This document shows positions 39,501-54,500 of a stretch of DNA of 64,000 nt, one piece after another (the stretch's first letter is position 1; every line of letters starts with the position of its first letter). The stretch spans positions 3,833,210 to 3,897,209 of the forward strand of contig JACAXG010000053.1 in the NCBI GenBank assembly GCA_018881555.1, written 5' to 3'. Position numbers and translations under genes: made by a program. A model generated the notes under the pieces. It worked only from the letters and a program-made list of their open reading frames with translations. It was not told where the DNA came from and ran no database searches. This DNA is from Amblyornis subalaris (Eukaryota; Chordata; Aves; Passeriformes; Ptilonorhynchidae).

Positions 39501-42500
39501 CGTTTTCTGTTAGGTCTGCAGCTGTCTTATTTTCTCAGAACCAAAAAAACCTTAAGTTAATCAAAGCAAGTACTAGTATTGATTCATCATAAAAATCCAT
39601 TTAAGCATATCTATGAAAATGGCCAAAGTATCTATAGAAGAATTTGTAAAATTACTTACAAGGCCAGAACGACACAGCAATACTGATTTTTTGTCCTGCA
39701 TCAAGACGTCCACTCTTCGGACTAAGTCTGAAAATACCATCTCCTATATTTTTGTCTGCATTATCCAAACATAATTTCCATCTCAAATACTCTTTTGAGA
39801 CATTTTTCACGACAAGGTTCTGTAAATATTTGCAGAAAAGGAGCAGATGTTGAAAGAGGGAAAGCAGCAAACACCGTGATACTTTCCACATCACTCTCTC
39901 CTAAGCATTCTTTGTGCAAACACACCAGAGGGAAAGCAAGACAGCACCAGAAAGCCATGAAGAACCCAGTTTATTATATCTGTAAGGTGCAAAGGTGAGT
40001 ATGCCTATCTGCACAGGCTAGATGCTTTCCAGTCACTCAGCACATTCTCAAAGAGAATACTTTCTTTCCAGAATGGAAAAACCTCATTTATGTGAGGTAA
40101 ATAGATCAAAGCATCACAGTGGGAGTGCTTAGCCAAACAGAACTGAGGATTTATTCNTGATAAAAATGAAGCACAGCAAGCACTAAACACATGGCTCANA
40201 TCTAGACTTACAGGTGGAGATGTTGAAAATGGAAGAAGTTCAGAATAGGTTTTCAAAACCCATTCTTTTAATTCAATAAGATGACAGTAGGAACAACAAC
40301 AAAAAAATTAAATACCTGTATCTCAGAGTTACTCTCTNAGCTTTTGAAATATCCCTAGCTAGGAAAATGCCTTGACTTTGTACTATCATTGTTTTATGAA
40401 TGCACTTGAAAAAGCACTTTGAGTGTTTCCATCACTGCCAAAAAAAAAATTTTATAATCCAACAAAAGCCCTCAGGAATTAGAAAAAATAAATTACGTTA
40501 TGGTATGTTTTGTATTCATACAAATAATCCATGTTGCAAACAGAGCATTTAGTGTCTTTTTTCCCTATTAAGCCCTAAATCATAACCAGGAATTTTTGGG
40601 GAAAGTGTCAGTTGGCACAGGTCAGTACATACAAGGCACTGAGACAGCACTTTCACTGTACGGCCCATCATGGCACATCAATCACATTCTGGCACCATCA
40701 CTGTCTCCTTTACTGGTAAAGGCAGATGCAGAAAATCTTCGGAATTATTCTATTTATATCTATTTCTTACCCAATTCATGGTGAATTTCTCATGGTGTCC
40801 ACACTCTCATATTGTCAGAGTTAGGACAAGCTCAATTTTGAATTTTGGAAAAAGTTATCGTGATTAAAAGACAAACATGAAATCAAAAACTGAACACAAT
40901 GACAATGTCATTACCTGAGAACTGAAANTCCCATCAGCATTATTGAAACGCACGTCACTTGAATGTTGTTCAAATTTAAATTCCTCTGAGGATAACTCCA
41001 ATATTGGTAAAAGTGCTATTGAAAAAAATAATTTAAGATGTTTATACAGCATTTGACAAATATTTCCCCAAAGTACCTCCATAAAATCATTGTTTCTGCA
41101 CATGTTTAGCAAAAAAGTTTCTCCTCTTTTTTTTTTGTTGCTCCTATACTATATACATAGTTACTGTAATTTAACTTTGTCTTATTATGATTCTTTAGTC
41201 ACATTAAAATTATTTAAATTTTATATCTACCAGACTTATAGCACCTCTCCTTCATATAACAAGAGCCACATGATCTTCCTACTGCAGATGAATGCACTTA
41301 CATTTCTGATGGTAATCTTTAGACAAGACTTGAAAGATTTTATAAAAAACAGCATTTCTCTTAATTTCATATAGCTGCAACAAAGAAATCGTCACAAAGC
41401 ATGAAGTTTAAAGTGGGGGTTTAGAANAACAAAGGTATGTGTTCTCACAGGCTCATCTTACTTCTTGGAAACAACTCTGAAAATGAACCTAGCAAGCACA
41501 CAGGATCCTTTTACTAAAATCTGCAAGTCTGCTCCACGCCTAGTGTTGATCAATTCTCTTCTCCCCCTAAAAAGCACAAAGAATTTTCTAATCACATACA
41601 TCCCATTATGTAAACAACAATGCTATCTGTATTTCTCTAAATGATAGGCATATAAACTCTATAAAGCAATACTGTTTCAAAGTAGGAACAGAATCCACCA
41701 ATCTGCAACTATGTTCATTCGCAAAGTCCTCAACTCTCTCAGAAACTGCCTGTACAAGCGGAAGGCAGCACGTCTGAAACTCTGTGAGGGAAAGGAGATT
41801 ATCTACCCAACNAAAAACAATTTGTGAGATGGATTATTAAAACATATGTCAGCTCCCATGAGGCCATTACATTGATAATACATCCTTTTCCTTTGTAGCA
41901 GGCTGAGATTAGAGTTGTGTCTTTTCCAGTTGAGTCTTCTATCCTAGTTTGTTTGAAATTTTCCTCTTTCACTGCTTTCTTACATTCAGATAAGCACTTT
42001 CCAAGGGAAAAGTCTTGTAAGTATTTACGTAAGGGACTTGCTTTCCTTTCCAGGTGCTGTAACAGTCTACGAACTTTGTTTTTAAAAAAATAAAAAAAAA
42101 NATTCATGATGGATTNAAAACACATGGACTACATTGAAGTTAAAAGACTGGGTTGACTACTCCAAGGTTATTGTGTTTCTTTTCTCAGGGTGACGACCCT
42201 GAGTACAAACATCAAGATACTGATTTAACACTGTCCCATGCAGTCTGATTCCCAGTCAACCACAAAAACTGNCCCAGGAAAATACAAATTCTAAAAGCAG
42301 AAAACAAACGTGTCATAAAGTGTCCAGCAGTGAGAATTAGGCATATTTGTCAAACCAAAACTTAGTACTTGCAAGATGCCTTTTACCCAGTTTTAACTTT
42401 TAAAGTGATAATCTGAAATGAAACAATAACAGGCATTAACTTTTAAGTTGTCAGAATGCAATCAAATTATCAAGTTCTTTTTTTAACAGTGAAAATAATT

Positions 42501-45500
42501 TGGCTTTTTGCCCGCACCCATACAATCATCTGAAACACTAAGTGGGTCAAGANTTTNATTTAGACTTCTCTTCCTCCTCCCNAACCATCAAAATTCCCAG
42601 TAAAAATTTAATTCCAATACTCAAATTTAAATAGAAGCCACGCTTGATTTTTTCAACTATTTCCTAGAATTGAGAATATTATATATTCACTTTTATATTA
42701 TGNTTGTGTGTTGTTGGCCTATACATGTACTTTGAAGAAATTCTACATAGCACAAGTACAAATTTGTGATAAAATTNAGATAAGATTGTCAGTTATGCAC
42801 ANGATTTAGTGATTGTATCTATACATTATTCTGCAAAGAAAGGGAAAAGGAAACAAGCATTTTCTTTTTTCTTCACATTACATAAATCATTTCTGCATTA
42901 GAAATTTGTCACTTGGATTCATATTTTTACTTAGAGATGTGCTTCCTAATAATCTCATTTACATATGTACATTCACCTTTACTCTATGTTTTTAAACTAA
43001 ATATATTTAGAAACATTTAATATGAATTTACTTCCATGACAGAATCTAAAGANAGTCTCTCAGACTTCTTTGATATTTTAAAAGATCTCAAAACTAAGAC
43101 TTAAGTTAAAGTTACAAACAAAGAAAAAAAANCCCAAACAAATATAGACAGAAACTTATAAATTGGAGTTGCTTTTACCCTACATTATGTATTTAATTAG
43201 CCAATCCTTCTTCAGTGCTCCCAAGAGGGTTAAACATTACACAAACATCATTCTAGGAAGACACTTGGTACTTCAGTCTCATCTCAAATAAACAGTGATT
43301 ATAAACAAAAAGCTGAGATGAGGAAAGCCAGTGTATTCAAATATTCACCATTTATAGGTCTACATAACTGTAAGAACAAAACAGGAGACTAAAGAGAACC
43401 ACAAATTATTTCTGAGAAAAGCAGAGAAGAATTATTTAAGATATCAATTTCTTTGCTACAGGCAAATGGCCTGTAACTTTGGCTATTAACAACCTCTGAC
43501 AAGGCAGATGGGATCAGGGCCATTCAGAGGCATTTCAAAGGAGTTTTAAATACAAGTAGAGATCCTAGTATTGACAGGAGAAGACTAAAAAAGAGTATGA
43601 CTGACATTCTACTTTTCTACACTTTTCAGAGGTACTGCTGTAATTACTGGGATTTGCATGATGAGGTCTAGAAATACTAATCAATGGGTAGACACAAAAA
43701 TGAGTTTTGGTAATCTAGTTTTACATCAGGCAAATGGCTATATTAAAAAAATATTTTCTCCACATGTCATAATTATGNCTAGAAAGTTCAGCTTTACGCA
43801 TATTTAAAAATACAAATCGAAACTCGAAAATTTTGCAAGTTTCCAAGAAATGTACAAATGAAACGACTACCCATCAAATTCCAGTTAAATAGCAATTCCC
43901 CACAACTGGAATACAAGCAAAAATATCGCTACAAATATGTGTCCAGCAGGTGTTTAAGGCCCCAGTTTACCCACCAGTTCCTCTAACTTTACAGCCTGGA
44001 AGAGCCACGATCTCGGGGGGTGGCTGCGAGGCCTGGCTGACGCACCTCAGAGGCANAGCAGCAACTGCAGCGAGGGAACGAGACTGAGGAGTAATAAATG
44101 GAAGAATGAAGTCATATGCTGCCACCTAAAGGGAAAAAATATCATCGTGGTCACTTTCCCAAACAAATCATAGGTACCATCTGAGTGGTTTACTATTTGG
44201 GCAGAATCATTGCTATTTTGGAGCTGGTCATGATATTAAGAGGATGTCAATTCATTAGAATTCAGAATCAGTTCTCTAAGTAAGCAGTGCCAAGGCATTT
44301 TTCCTCCATTAAGGAAAAGCTGTATGACCAAAAGTAGCAGGGTTATCAGCAGAGCTACAGACAAGGCTTCTGGTAAGTCACAGTGGTGTGTTCCACTTCA
44401 GCCACTCTCGTGAGTGAAAAAAAGATTGGAGCCATGGCCCAAATGCAGAAGCTCAAGCAAAGAGTAGGGAAAACAAAGCTACGTAAGTTATGGAAGCCTT
44501 TCTTAAAGGCTCAAGAGCAAAGGTCAACCATTACAGTACACCCAGCATAAACAAAATGGGCTCTGAGATCAAAGGTGGAGCATGAGTTAAGACTGAGAAA
44601 CCTTGGGGAAAAAATTAATCTTAAAACCTTTGTCATTAAATGCCACTGAATTCTAGGAGTCTAAAATCCAGTGATTTTGACGCTCATTTTATCCATGCAA
44701 TTGCACTCCCAAGTAAGTGGGGTTTAGAACTGACAAGATGGCACGTCTTGTACAGAATCCTCTTTTTTGACAGACTGTGTGTGTCAGAAAGGCCAAATTT
44801 ATTTCACAATGCACTTTCAAAGAGGTATTTCTTGCCTCTCACTGTGTCTTTCCAAGGACCAACACACCAGGGTAGGAAGGTTCTCCAGACAAAAGGATAA
44901 CNGTAATAAAGGTAATGAGAGGAAAAATCCAAAACTTCTGCACTGAAACCACTGTTAAGAGTCCTTCAAATTGTTTTCACCTTGAAGGCCACTGAAAACT
45001 CCAGAAAGTACTCAGATCTATAAAATCTTCATGCTGCTTAACAAAAGCAGTAAAACCAGCTACATAAAGAAGTTNTGAATCGTTTAAAAGCTTTCGAAAC
45101 CTGCAGAAAATAGTGCATCATTCTTCATTTTCACATCTGTGGTAGCAAGTAGACTATATAAATGACACGAAAGAAAAACAAAATTGTCCTAAGCCCTGAC
45201 ATGAAGCACGTATCCATCTCTAACACATACTGAGAAGCAAGCATGCAGCACTTGGAGTGTTTGGAGCTCCAGCAGGGTCTGTAACACACAATTACACACT
45301 CCTGGTGAGTGAGGTGTGTGCTGAGCCTTGTGGAACATTTCGTCTNTTTGTGCTTAGCTCAAGGAAAGCATGGAATGAGGACAAGTTTTTGCAGTGAGAT
45401 CACCACAGCCCCTTGTTTTANAGCGATACTTCAAATCTGGTAACTATTAGATTTTATAATGCAGAATTGGCTTTTCAAAATTAACATTTAATATTTTTTA

Positions 45501-48500
45501 GTAACTAGTGCTCGAGATATGTCATAAAAAAGACTGAGTAAAAATCTCCTGATGTGATTTATATACTCATCTATTTTTAGTATCTCAAGTCACCCACATA
45601 AAATAATTCACCAATTTACATTTTCAAAATATGTTCTTGTAATGAAACTAAGTTTTTCAAGTTTGGGGAGATTAAAAGTCAATAACAGATATCATCACAG
45701 CACTGGCCATGCAAAGAAGTGCAGTTTAGCACAGCAATTGTTCTTCATCAGTGCTGGTATGTTTAGGTCAGACAACAAAAGATGGAACCCTTTATGCCTC
45801 TCCCAAAGCAGCAAATCAAAACCTGTTTTTCATCCCAACTATCAGGAAAACTAGGTTTAGTCTTACTATGCAACAAGGGNTTTACTGCTAAGAACTGGCA
45901 AATAAAAGCAAATATATGCCAGACACTCAACTCACTACATGTAGATGATGTTGTTCACTGAAAACCTACATTTGCTATGAAGAACAATGATGGAAATTCA
46001 GAGCCAANATAACTCATAGAAATGTATTTATTGAACTGAGAACAAATCATAGATCTTTTATCCTATTCACACATTAACTGCAAATTATCTNAACTACACT
46101 ACAAATGAAAAACCCTTTAAAAATTCTATGTAAGTAGAAATCATATTATAATTCATACACATAAACATTTCCCTGAAACAGAATTAAAAATTAATTTCAA
46201 TTATTAGNACTTCACTTTACAAGTAGAATCATTATGTTTCTTTCCATAAATATTAAAAAAACTCTTTATGATTAATTTTTCATTTTTCAAACTCCGTAAT
46301 AGAAAATTCCCTCTTTNGTAAGATTACATACTTAAAAAAATAATTACAGTATTTTAAAAAATAAATCTTTCAACTATTACTGGACTTAAATTTGCTTTTT
46401 AGATAATTTATGAATACTTTACAGTTACTTATCTATNGAGATATTTTCCTGAAGCTGCATTTAACTTCCCACAGCAGAGAACATGGGAAGGGCAGGAAGC
46501 AAGCAGCCTAGAGAGAGTCCTTTCACAAACACTCCTGTTTGTTAATGTCATTACAAGAAACACTTTTCCTGTCCTGATGTACACTAATTANGCACGTTGA
46601 TTGGAAAGGAGGAATCATCTACGAAGTGGGAGTTTCAGCAATTAAAATACTTCATAAGAAGCTTTTAAAAAGACCAGTCAGGTGAGACAAAGGAGCTTTT
46701 TGTTACATGTTCACACAGAACACCTCCAAAGGATGCCAGAAAAAGGATGCCTGCTTAGGCTGCCACCAGAAGTTAACAATTCTTTAAATAAAAATAGCAT
46801 TCNTGTAAACTTTTATTTAGATGGCATTCTAAAATATCTTCAAACATTTTTTGCTAGAATTAATAAACAAATAGAAGTTGTTGATTTTAAAAAAATCTGT
46901 CAGATTAAGAAAGCTCTGCTACCAAAACTCATTTGAATTTATGAAATAGGTTTGATTCAAAGAGCTTTGTAGCTCTGAGCTTAACACTGGGGAGCAAACA
47001 TGGCTGAATGGCTTCCTTCCTTGGCCCTGAATATCTGGCAGAAGAAAAGAAACAAAGGGGAAAAAGCTACCCCACCAAACATGACAAGTAAAATAATATC
47101 TTATATAAAATTCATAGGTAAAAATTAAATNCGAGCACAGTTATCAGATGGTAATCTCAGAGTAGAAAAAATAGTTATTTCAAAAAACACTTTCANAGCA
47201 GTTACTTCATTTCTATCTTTACTAAATATTCCAAGGCAATAATATATCTTAGAAAGCATAAAATATAATTTTCTAATTATTATTCTAACAGAGCATATAT
47301 TCTCAAGGTTGAATAAAAATTTTGCTATCTAATTCAGNAATCATATAGTTTGTTTAGCACAAAGAATATGTGATATCTCCCTAAAATTACAGTACTTTCT
47401 TTCACTGGGAATTGCACGTAAATCAGCAAGCTAATTTCTTACTTCAAATTAAATTAAAACATCTGTAGAAGATAATACTCCTGTATTTATCATATAATAC
47501 CATGCAGATTGTTCAAATATCTTGAAGCATTTGTTTAAAGGTCGGCCTTAAAATTTCTTTATTTATAGCTCTAACACACAAATTCAGNAGTGATAGATGG
47601 AGACAAAATGTAATGTACGTTAGAAAAAATCAGTTAGATTCAAATTTAAACCTAATTATAAAGCCAAGGGTTTATGTCCTGCAACTGAATCCAATATACA
47701 CTCCCAGTCTTCCCTCAAATTTAACATGAGCTTTCCCTTAAAACATACTGCAATCTTTCATGCAGCCTAAATTCCCCAGGTTTATATCACAGATAAGCAG
47801 CTTCCACCATGAATAATGTAACTGCTGTTCAAAGCCATCATTCAAAGCACTGCAATAAAATTAAATCTTTCCCTTGTATATGGTCAGAGATGATGCACAA
47901 GCAATACTCTGTAATTCCACAGCTGCAGATTTTCCGTAGAATTCACTTCTTACACCACAAATCTGTTCTTTCATTAAAAAAAGTCATTTAAAAGGACAAA
48001 AACCTCACCAAAACACCTGTCACTTCCCTACAACAAGCTTAAGCAATAAGCTCTGACAGGTGTGACTTGTTCTATTTATCTCAATCAAAGGCACTCGAAG
48101 GCTTCATTATTACACAGCTGTGTATTTTGTCCTTTTTCCAAGATGCTGGAATGTGTTATTTTCCAGCAGGGTTTAAAAAAAGAAAAAAAGAAAGTCATTT
48201 TGAAGCAGTACACTCCTGCACTTCGCTCTGCATGCTTTCCCCAGCAGGACCTCTGTGAGCAGGGGGATCATCCTGCCTGAAGAAACACATATATACACAN
48301 ATATATATATACACTGCTTCCACTGACAGCCTGACTTTCACAGCCAACAAACACCAAGGTTAAACTCTCTCCAGGAAGGTGGAGAGCCCTGTCACCTCTA
48401 ACACCTTCAGAGACACTGGAATAACAGGAAGGCATAGCCAGGATGTGTCTAAGCAGCATCCCAGCCTTATCTATAATGCATGGATTCCATTTTCTCACTC

Positions 48501-51500
48501 AGAATACTGAAAAAATTGGCTCAACACTTTTTAAGGGTTATTTTTTAAGCATGCCAAGACACTTCATCTCTAANAGCATCTTTTGATGTCCCATGTATTT
48601 GTACATATTATATTTTAGTGAGAATTGCAGGAGCTCTTCAAAGTTCCTATATATTTACCACATTTGTTGATCTGAAGGGTTTTTTTAGAAGAATTCAAGA
48701 TTACATTCAAGANAAAATTACTTGGAAACTTACATTAATAATTCAAGTCATTTTAATAAATTTTTAAAGTACATTAAAATAATTCAATGCTTTTTTGATT
48801 ATTTAAGCAGTGCTCCTGAATTATTTTTACTTTTCCTTAGTCTTAGTACCNACTTTCTTAAAGAAAACATCAGTATAGTGGGGGTTTGTTGGTTTATAGG
48901 GTAGTGTTGTCAGTAATGACTACACCAGCAGGAAGTTCTAGGAAAACCAGAAGGCAGACAGAAAAGAATGTGACCCGATGGGATCCAGAAGGTTTGTAGC
49001 AGCTGGGAGGTAAGCTGGGGAAGAGCAGTTGTCAAAAAAAGGGATGAGATCAGAGAAACAGCTGTTCAAGTGCAGAGAGGCAGGAAATAGCACTCGCAAC
49101 CGTGAAACCTGAATAGGGGAAGCTCAACGTACAGAGATTAGAGGGGTTTTTTTTTCAAAACTGGAAAATCAGGAAAGGAATCTGGTGAGAAAATGGGGAA
49201 TACAGATGAGGTAGAATAACAAAGAACTCAGATCCAAAGGCAAATGTTCTAAGAACCAGTAAATACTGAGAGTTTCTGGTCACAGTAAGAGATGCTGCTA
49301 CCTGGACCACTTTCTTAACAGAACTATGTTTTTTATTAGTATTCTACTTTACAGGAGTTAAATGAAAGAAAAGCTACAGCATTCTGGGGGTTACATATTC
49401 TTCCAGATGCTTCCTATAGTCATGCCAGACTGGGCAACTTCATTTAGCATTAGTCAGTGCTCTTGCTGCCAGCTCTGACAGTGCTGCACTAACTCAGTGT
49501 GCCCACCTGTGAGTACCAGTGGGTTGGAAGTTGTGAGGGTCCTTGGGCTTGTCTTGCCTAGGAATGAGCTGTCCCTGACAGGCAGTAACACACTGGAAGC
49601 AGAAGGGAAGCACTGGTTGCACCCAGCTTAACCAGCACCAAGGATGAAGGGACACAGAAAGACTGTGAGCACATGGGGAGAAGAGAAACTGAAATAAAGA
49701 CATTTAATTAAAGCAACACTTATTAGTTGGCTATGAGGCATAAGGTGCCCCAGAAAAATTTCCCTTTTTAAGTTCTTTATTTCCTTAGTTCTGAAGGAAG
49801 TTAATTCTATTTGTCAAAAATTATTCTAAAGACTTGAAAAACACTTAGACCCAGAGTTTCAAAATTAAAAATAAAATCTGGAATCAATAGATACAATATA
49901 TTCTACAGTCTTTTTCTGTTTGTTGTGGTTTTTCGGGTTGTTTGTTTGGGTTCTTCTTTTTTATGAGAAGACCAGTCACAAAACAGATCCAGTCAAATGT
50001 AAGAATTATTGGTTTTCCAAATTTATACCACAATTAAAGCAGACTTCCAGCTGGGGTAACCTTGTCTTCAGTTCAGCCAGGCTACACAAGTATCAAATGA
50101 CAGTCGGATGCGCTCGTCAATAATGAACAGCAATACCAAACACTATGTTCGGATGACAAGCTAAATGAAACATACAGAGCCANCTACTATTTCAGCATTC
50201 TTCAGAAATATTAATTTTGTTAATCACTTTAATTTACAGCAGTGTCAGTAGCAATATTTCTACTTTTAATCCATCCTGCAACTTGACAAGGAAAGGAAAT
50301 TGGAATAGAGTTCAAATATAACAATGGGAAATAGAGTTCTGATCATTTCCATTGCTTTGTTTTGGAGTTTCTTTCTAAGTGAAATTGTCTCACTTCTTTC
50401 TTTAAACATAGCATCCCAAATGGGAAAAGTGTAAAGCAGAAGTGTTATCAGCCNTGATCAGAATAATTATTTTACTTGCTTTATTGATATTATTCCTACT
50501 GGTATGGTAAGTCTCTACTCCTAATTCACTTTCAGCTTGTGACCTGAATCATACTCATAGATTAATCCAACAGATTATTTTCTCCTGCGTTTCCATTATT
50601 GACCCTTCCTACTTAAATGAAAATGCCAGCATTTCCCCTTGTTGAGTTTCTCTCCAGTTTGATTATAGGTCAGTCACGATATTCTATATGTACTATTCTG
50701 TACATACTTTCCTGATACTGTATGTAGCCTAATTCTGACTACCTTACATTAGTGTTGCATTAGAAGTGTCAAGATACTTAAAAAGATATGACAACTATTC
50801 CTTCTCCCGTAACTCAAGGCCTGCTACACTACAGAAGGAATTTTTTATGAATCTATTGACTCATGTTCTGTCAGGAAAAATCATTTCAGAGTAGTGTATG
50901 TGCTATAAACTCACTCCAATAGCTTCCATGTGTACACAGAAGAAAAGTCACAATGTTATCAGACACAGCCTGTAGTATGCAAATGTTATTTGAACGATGC
51001 TTTAAACAGAGGAATTCCACTTTATANTGCTGGGAAGGCAGGGGCAGGAGGTGGGTGGTGGTGGAAAAAGAATACTCCTTCCAACATGTATAGTCTCTGA
51101 TATCCATTTCTTTTTCTAAAGTAAAAATGCAGATAATGCAACAGGTTTACATGCTGCAGAAGTGATCCCCAGTTGCTTGTTCTGAAGCTGGTTCAGGATA
51201 TCAAAGACTAAGTTTTCTTTCAGTTCATTGTTCTCCAAATACGTAGAAACCCCAAACCCTCCATTTCCAAAGCATTTTTCAACGGGGTTAGATTTAAAAT
51301 TTGCTAGAGCACTCTCTACTCACAGTTACTGCCAATAAAATGCTAATTTNCAGATGTAAAACTAACTCATAAAGTCTCATATACTCAATTTTTTCCCCCT
51401 CTAATAGCTGAACTAGAAAGCAACTTTGCCCATCTTTATGACACATAAAACTCATCTGCTCCTGGTCATCTGAGAGTTAAGGCAAGAACAGCTGTAAAAA

Positions 51501-54500
51501 GAAGATGGGTGCTGGTTTGTTGAATGATTTAATAAATGTGTGGTAGAACATGTCAGTATAAGTTTATACCATTTTTAAGTCATTGAGAAAGTATGTTTTC
51601 CTTGGACATGCAAATCTTTACAGTTACATAGATATTATTTCAGCACTTGTTTTCTTAAGAATTGGATTACTAATTATAAAACTATTGCACACACTAAAAT
51701 GTTAACCTAAAGTCTCTCTTCTCATCACAGAGCATGATCTTAATTAACATCATCACCATGGTTCCATAAACCTACCTCTCTTGGCAAGAAGGTCAAGAAG
51801 CACTGCAAAGACGATGCTTGCTTTAACTTCACTGAATACAAATAAGGCTTTGAAGAAGAACACTCAATCACTGCCAAACAAAATTCATAATCAAATTACA
51901 GATGTTATTGCAAGAAATATCAACTTTATAATAAGCTGCAGTATTTCAAAGTTATTTCCAACATAAAAAGTATAAAGTATCTATATATTTCTATGGTAAG
52001 CATTTCTCACAAAGTTACAATGGAATATATTATCTCTCATAAGGAGTATGGAGGTAATTTTGGGAAGTATTAATCACCAGCAATTTTCATTGAAGTTATT
52101 CATTTGGGAGAACTTAATATTTCGGAAAAAAAAAAAAANACATCATCTTTTACCTTTGAATGAAAGTATTACATGAAAATAGTTAACTGTGTAATGAAAA
52201 CTAATACCACAGGGATAAAAACAGTTGGCTGAAACTGNTTTTTTTTTAATTACTTTTAGGCATAATCTACACTACAGGGGGTTACCAATAAGGCTTGCCT
52301 CATTTTTCAGACTTCTATGTTCAAATCTAAGGCACTGGCAGAAGCATGGGTTTCCAACAAAAATAGTATTCTTCCAAGATATCCTGGCTGCATATCACAT
52401 GATTTGTTTCAAGCACAAACTCTGATCTGGAAATCATGTACACTGAGTCTGCTCCCATGCTGGCTACTTGCCTGTTGTAAGAATTCTCACAGTTCTTTTC
52501 CAAGTTAAGATGACTGGCTAGAAGCCCTCACCTTCCCTTTGAAGTGCACCACATGGTAAGAAAACCCCTCTGATTTTTTCAGATCATTTTTTTGCATCAT
52601 CCGATACAGTTCAACACAAAGATACAACTAAATTTAATAATACTGTCTTGCAAAGGAAAGAGTCTTGATTTTCTGAGTTTGCAGCTTTGCTTATATGGCC
52701 TCTTGTCCCTGCGAAATTCTCTCGTGAATAATGACATTGGAACATCCAAGGACATGCCATGACTGAAGTAGGAAAGCCATGAGCAACAGTGAGAAGCATA
52801 AGAATCTGCAGTAGTTCTACCAAGAAAAAAGAATAGCAAGGCAATTCCACATATTGCCCCAGTAACATCCTGAGCTGGGCATTCACGGAGCACACAGGTC
52901 CTGTGATTAACCTGCAGACACCCTGTCCCTTTGGGAAAAAGAAAGGTCTGAACCCTTTATACTGATGATGAATGAACCAAAGGGTAAACATTGTCAAAAA
53001 GTGGGTATGAGTCCATGAATAGGAAATTAATACNGTTGTTTGGCTTTGTTTGTTTGGGGTTTTTAATATTTCATTTTAACTATTGAGAGGGTATAAACTT
53101 TTTTGTTCGTTATACCTTAGCAACTACAAGGGGGGAAAATGGGGAAAAAAAAATCTACAGGCAACCTGACATGTTGCAAATACCTATTTTTGGCAAATGT
53201 CATCTTACAGGCAAAACAAAGTGTCTCCTCTCAATTTATATTAAGCAACACCTTTTAAATAATTGCNTTAGGTTTTCTTATATCAGAAAATTTGTCTACC
53301 AGAAATAGTCTGACAGATTTTCTCTCAGCATTAATCATTCTTTATTTAATGAAAATTCTGATATAGCAAAAGCAAATACCTGATTTGTCATCAGTATTCA
53401 CTTTAAAATCCTTATACTTAGAAAAATCAAACTCCACTACNGTACACGCCAGTGCACTGTTTCGCAGCACAAATGGCAATGATTTTGTAGCACCAAGAAA
53501 AACACCACCAAAGTCAAATAGTTCCTGTAAGTTTAAAGAAAAAAAAATGGGTCAAAGCACTGTGAAGTCGTTTATAATTGAACATAATGTGAAAAAATAT
53601 AATTGTGCAAGATTCACAACTTATAACACAATAACAGTATTGGTTAACCAATATTGTCACATAACCTTCATCTTTNAAATATTTCCAGGACATAAAACAC
53701 AAGAGTTTAGAATTCAATATGAAGTCCACTTACACCATCTGAGAAGTTTTCATCATTCAGTAAACAGATCAGTGGATTACTTTTCCCTTTATTGCNTTTC
53801 TTGCTAGAACTACCTTAACAAATCCTCTCCCTTTTAACACACTTATTCCAGATTGTCAAATTCAAAAACTAAAGCTGTCAGCTATCATTTAGCACAACTG
53901 TTACACATACATGTGGTTTTTAATATCTCTTTCTAAGTTCTTCTCTTTGATAATTTTCTTGGGACGTTAGTATAGGAAGAAATGAGAAATATGAAGTAGG
54001 GAGGAGTCATTTTGACATCTAAAGCAAAACCAATTGCCACAATTTCTTCACACTTACCACGTCAATGCTTATTCCAGTCATATCTACAAATCCACCAACC
54101 CTAAGTGTGACTTCTCCTGAATTCCGCACTGCTACCTAAGTGAAGGGACAAAACTGATGTTGACAAGGTCACTTTAACAAAACTATCTCACCAAATCTGT
54201 CATAATTGCATGAGTAAAAAGTTTAACACAAAACAACCAAACCAACTCTACCCCAGAGATACAGAGCAGAGAGAGACAGTCAGTATAAATTGCAATGAAA
54301 ATATGAACATAACTCTGCCCTTATAATATAATGCAGCTTTGCTATGGAAATATGAAGAGATAAAGCAAATGCCTTCAGTTTCTAGAACATAGATATANAG
54401 AGAGAGATATATATATATATATATACACACGCACAGATTCCAGTGACACGTGGCTTCAAATCATGCCTTTGTGGCATACCACACTTGGGATAGATATGGC

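Larger units (their letters stand above)
35077..39659 (-). other. CFAP47: CFAP47 intron 15 (4.6 kb)
   Basis: It contains an AT-rich imperfect repeat (35361-35450), a CR1 3' remnant (35690-35782) and an (AAAAC)n run (37771-37793). A 138-codon minus ORF at 36369-36785 has no recognisable domain and is probably chance. Confidence 0.7.

Noticed and set aside
52611..52997. 128-codon minus-strand ORF in intron 11
   Set aside because: Exons 11 and 12 join in frame across it, and the translation has no ASH pattern or composition typical of a conserved protein.
53385..53807. 140-codon plus-strand ORF
   Set aside because: It starts as the antisense shadow of CFAP47 exon 11 and runs on into AT-rich intron.
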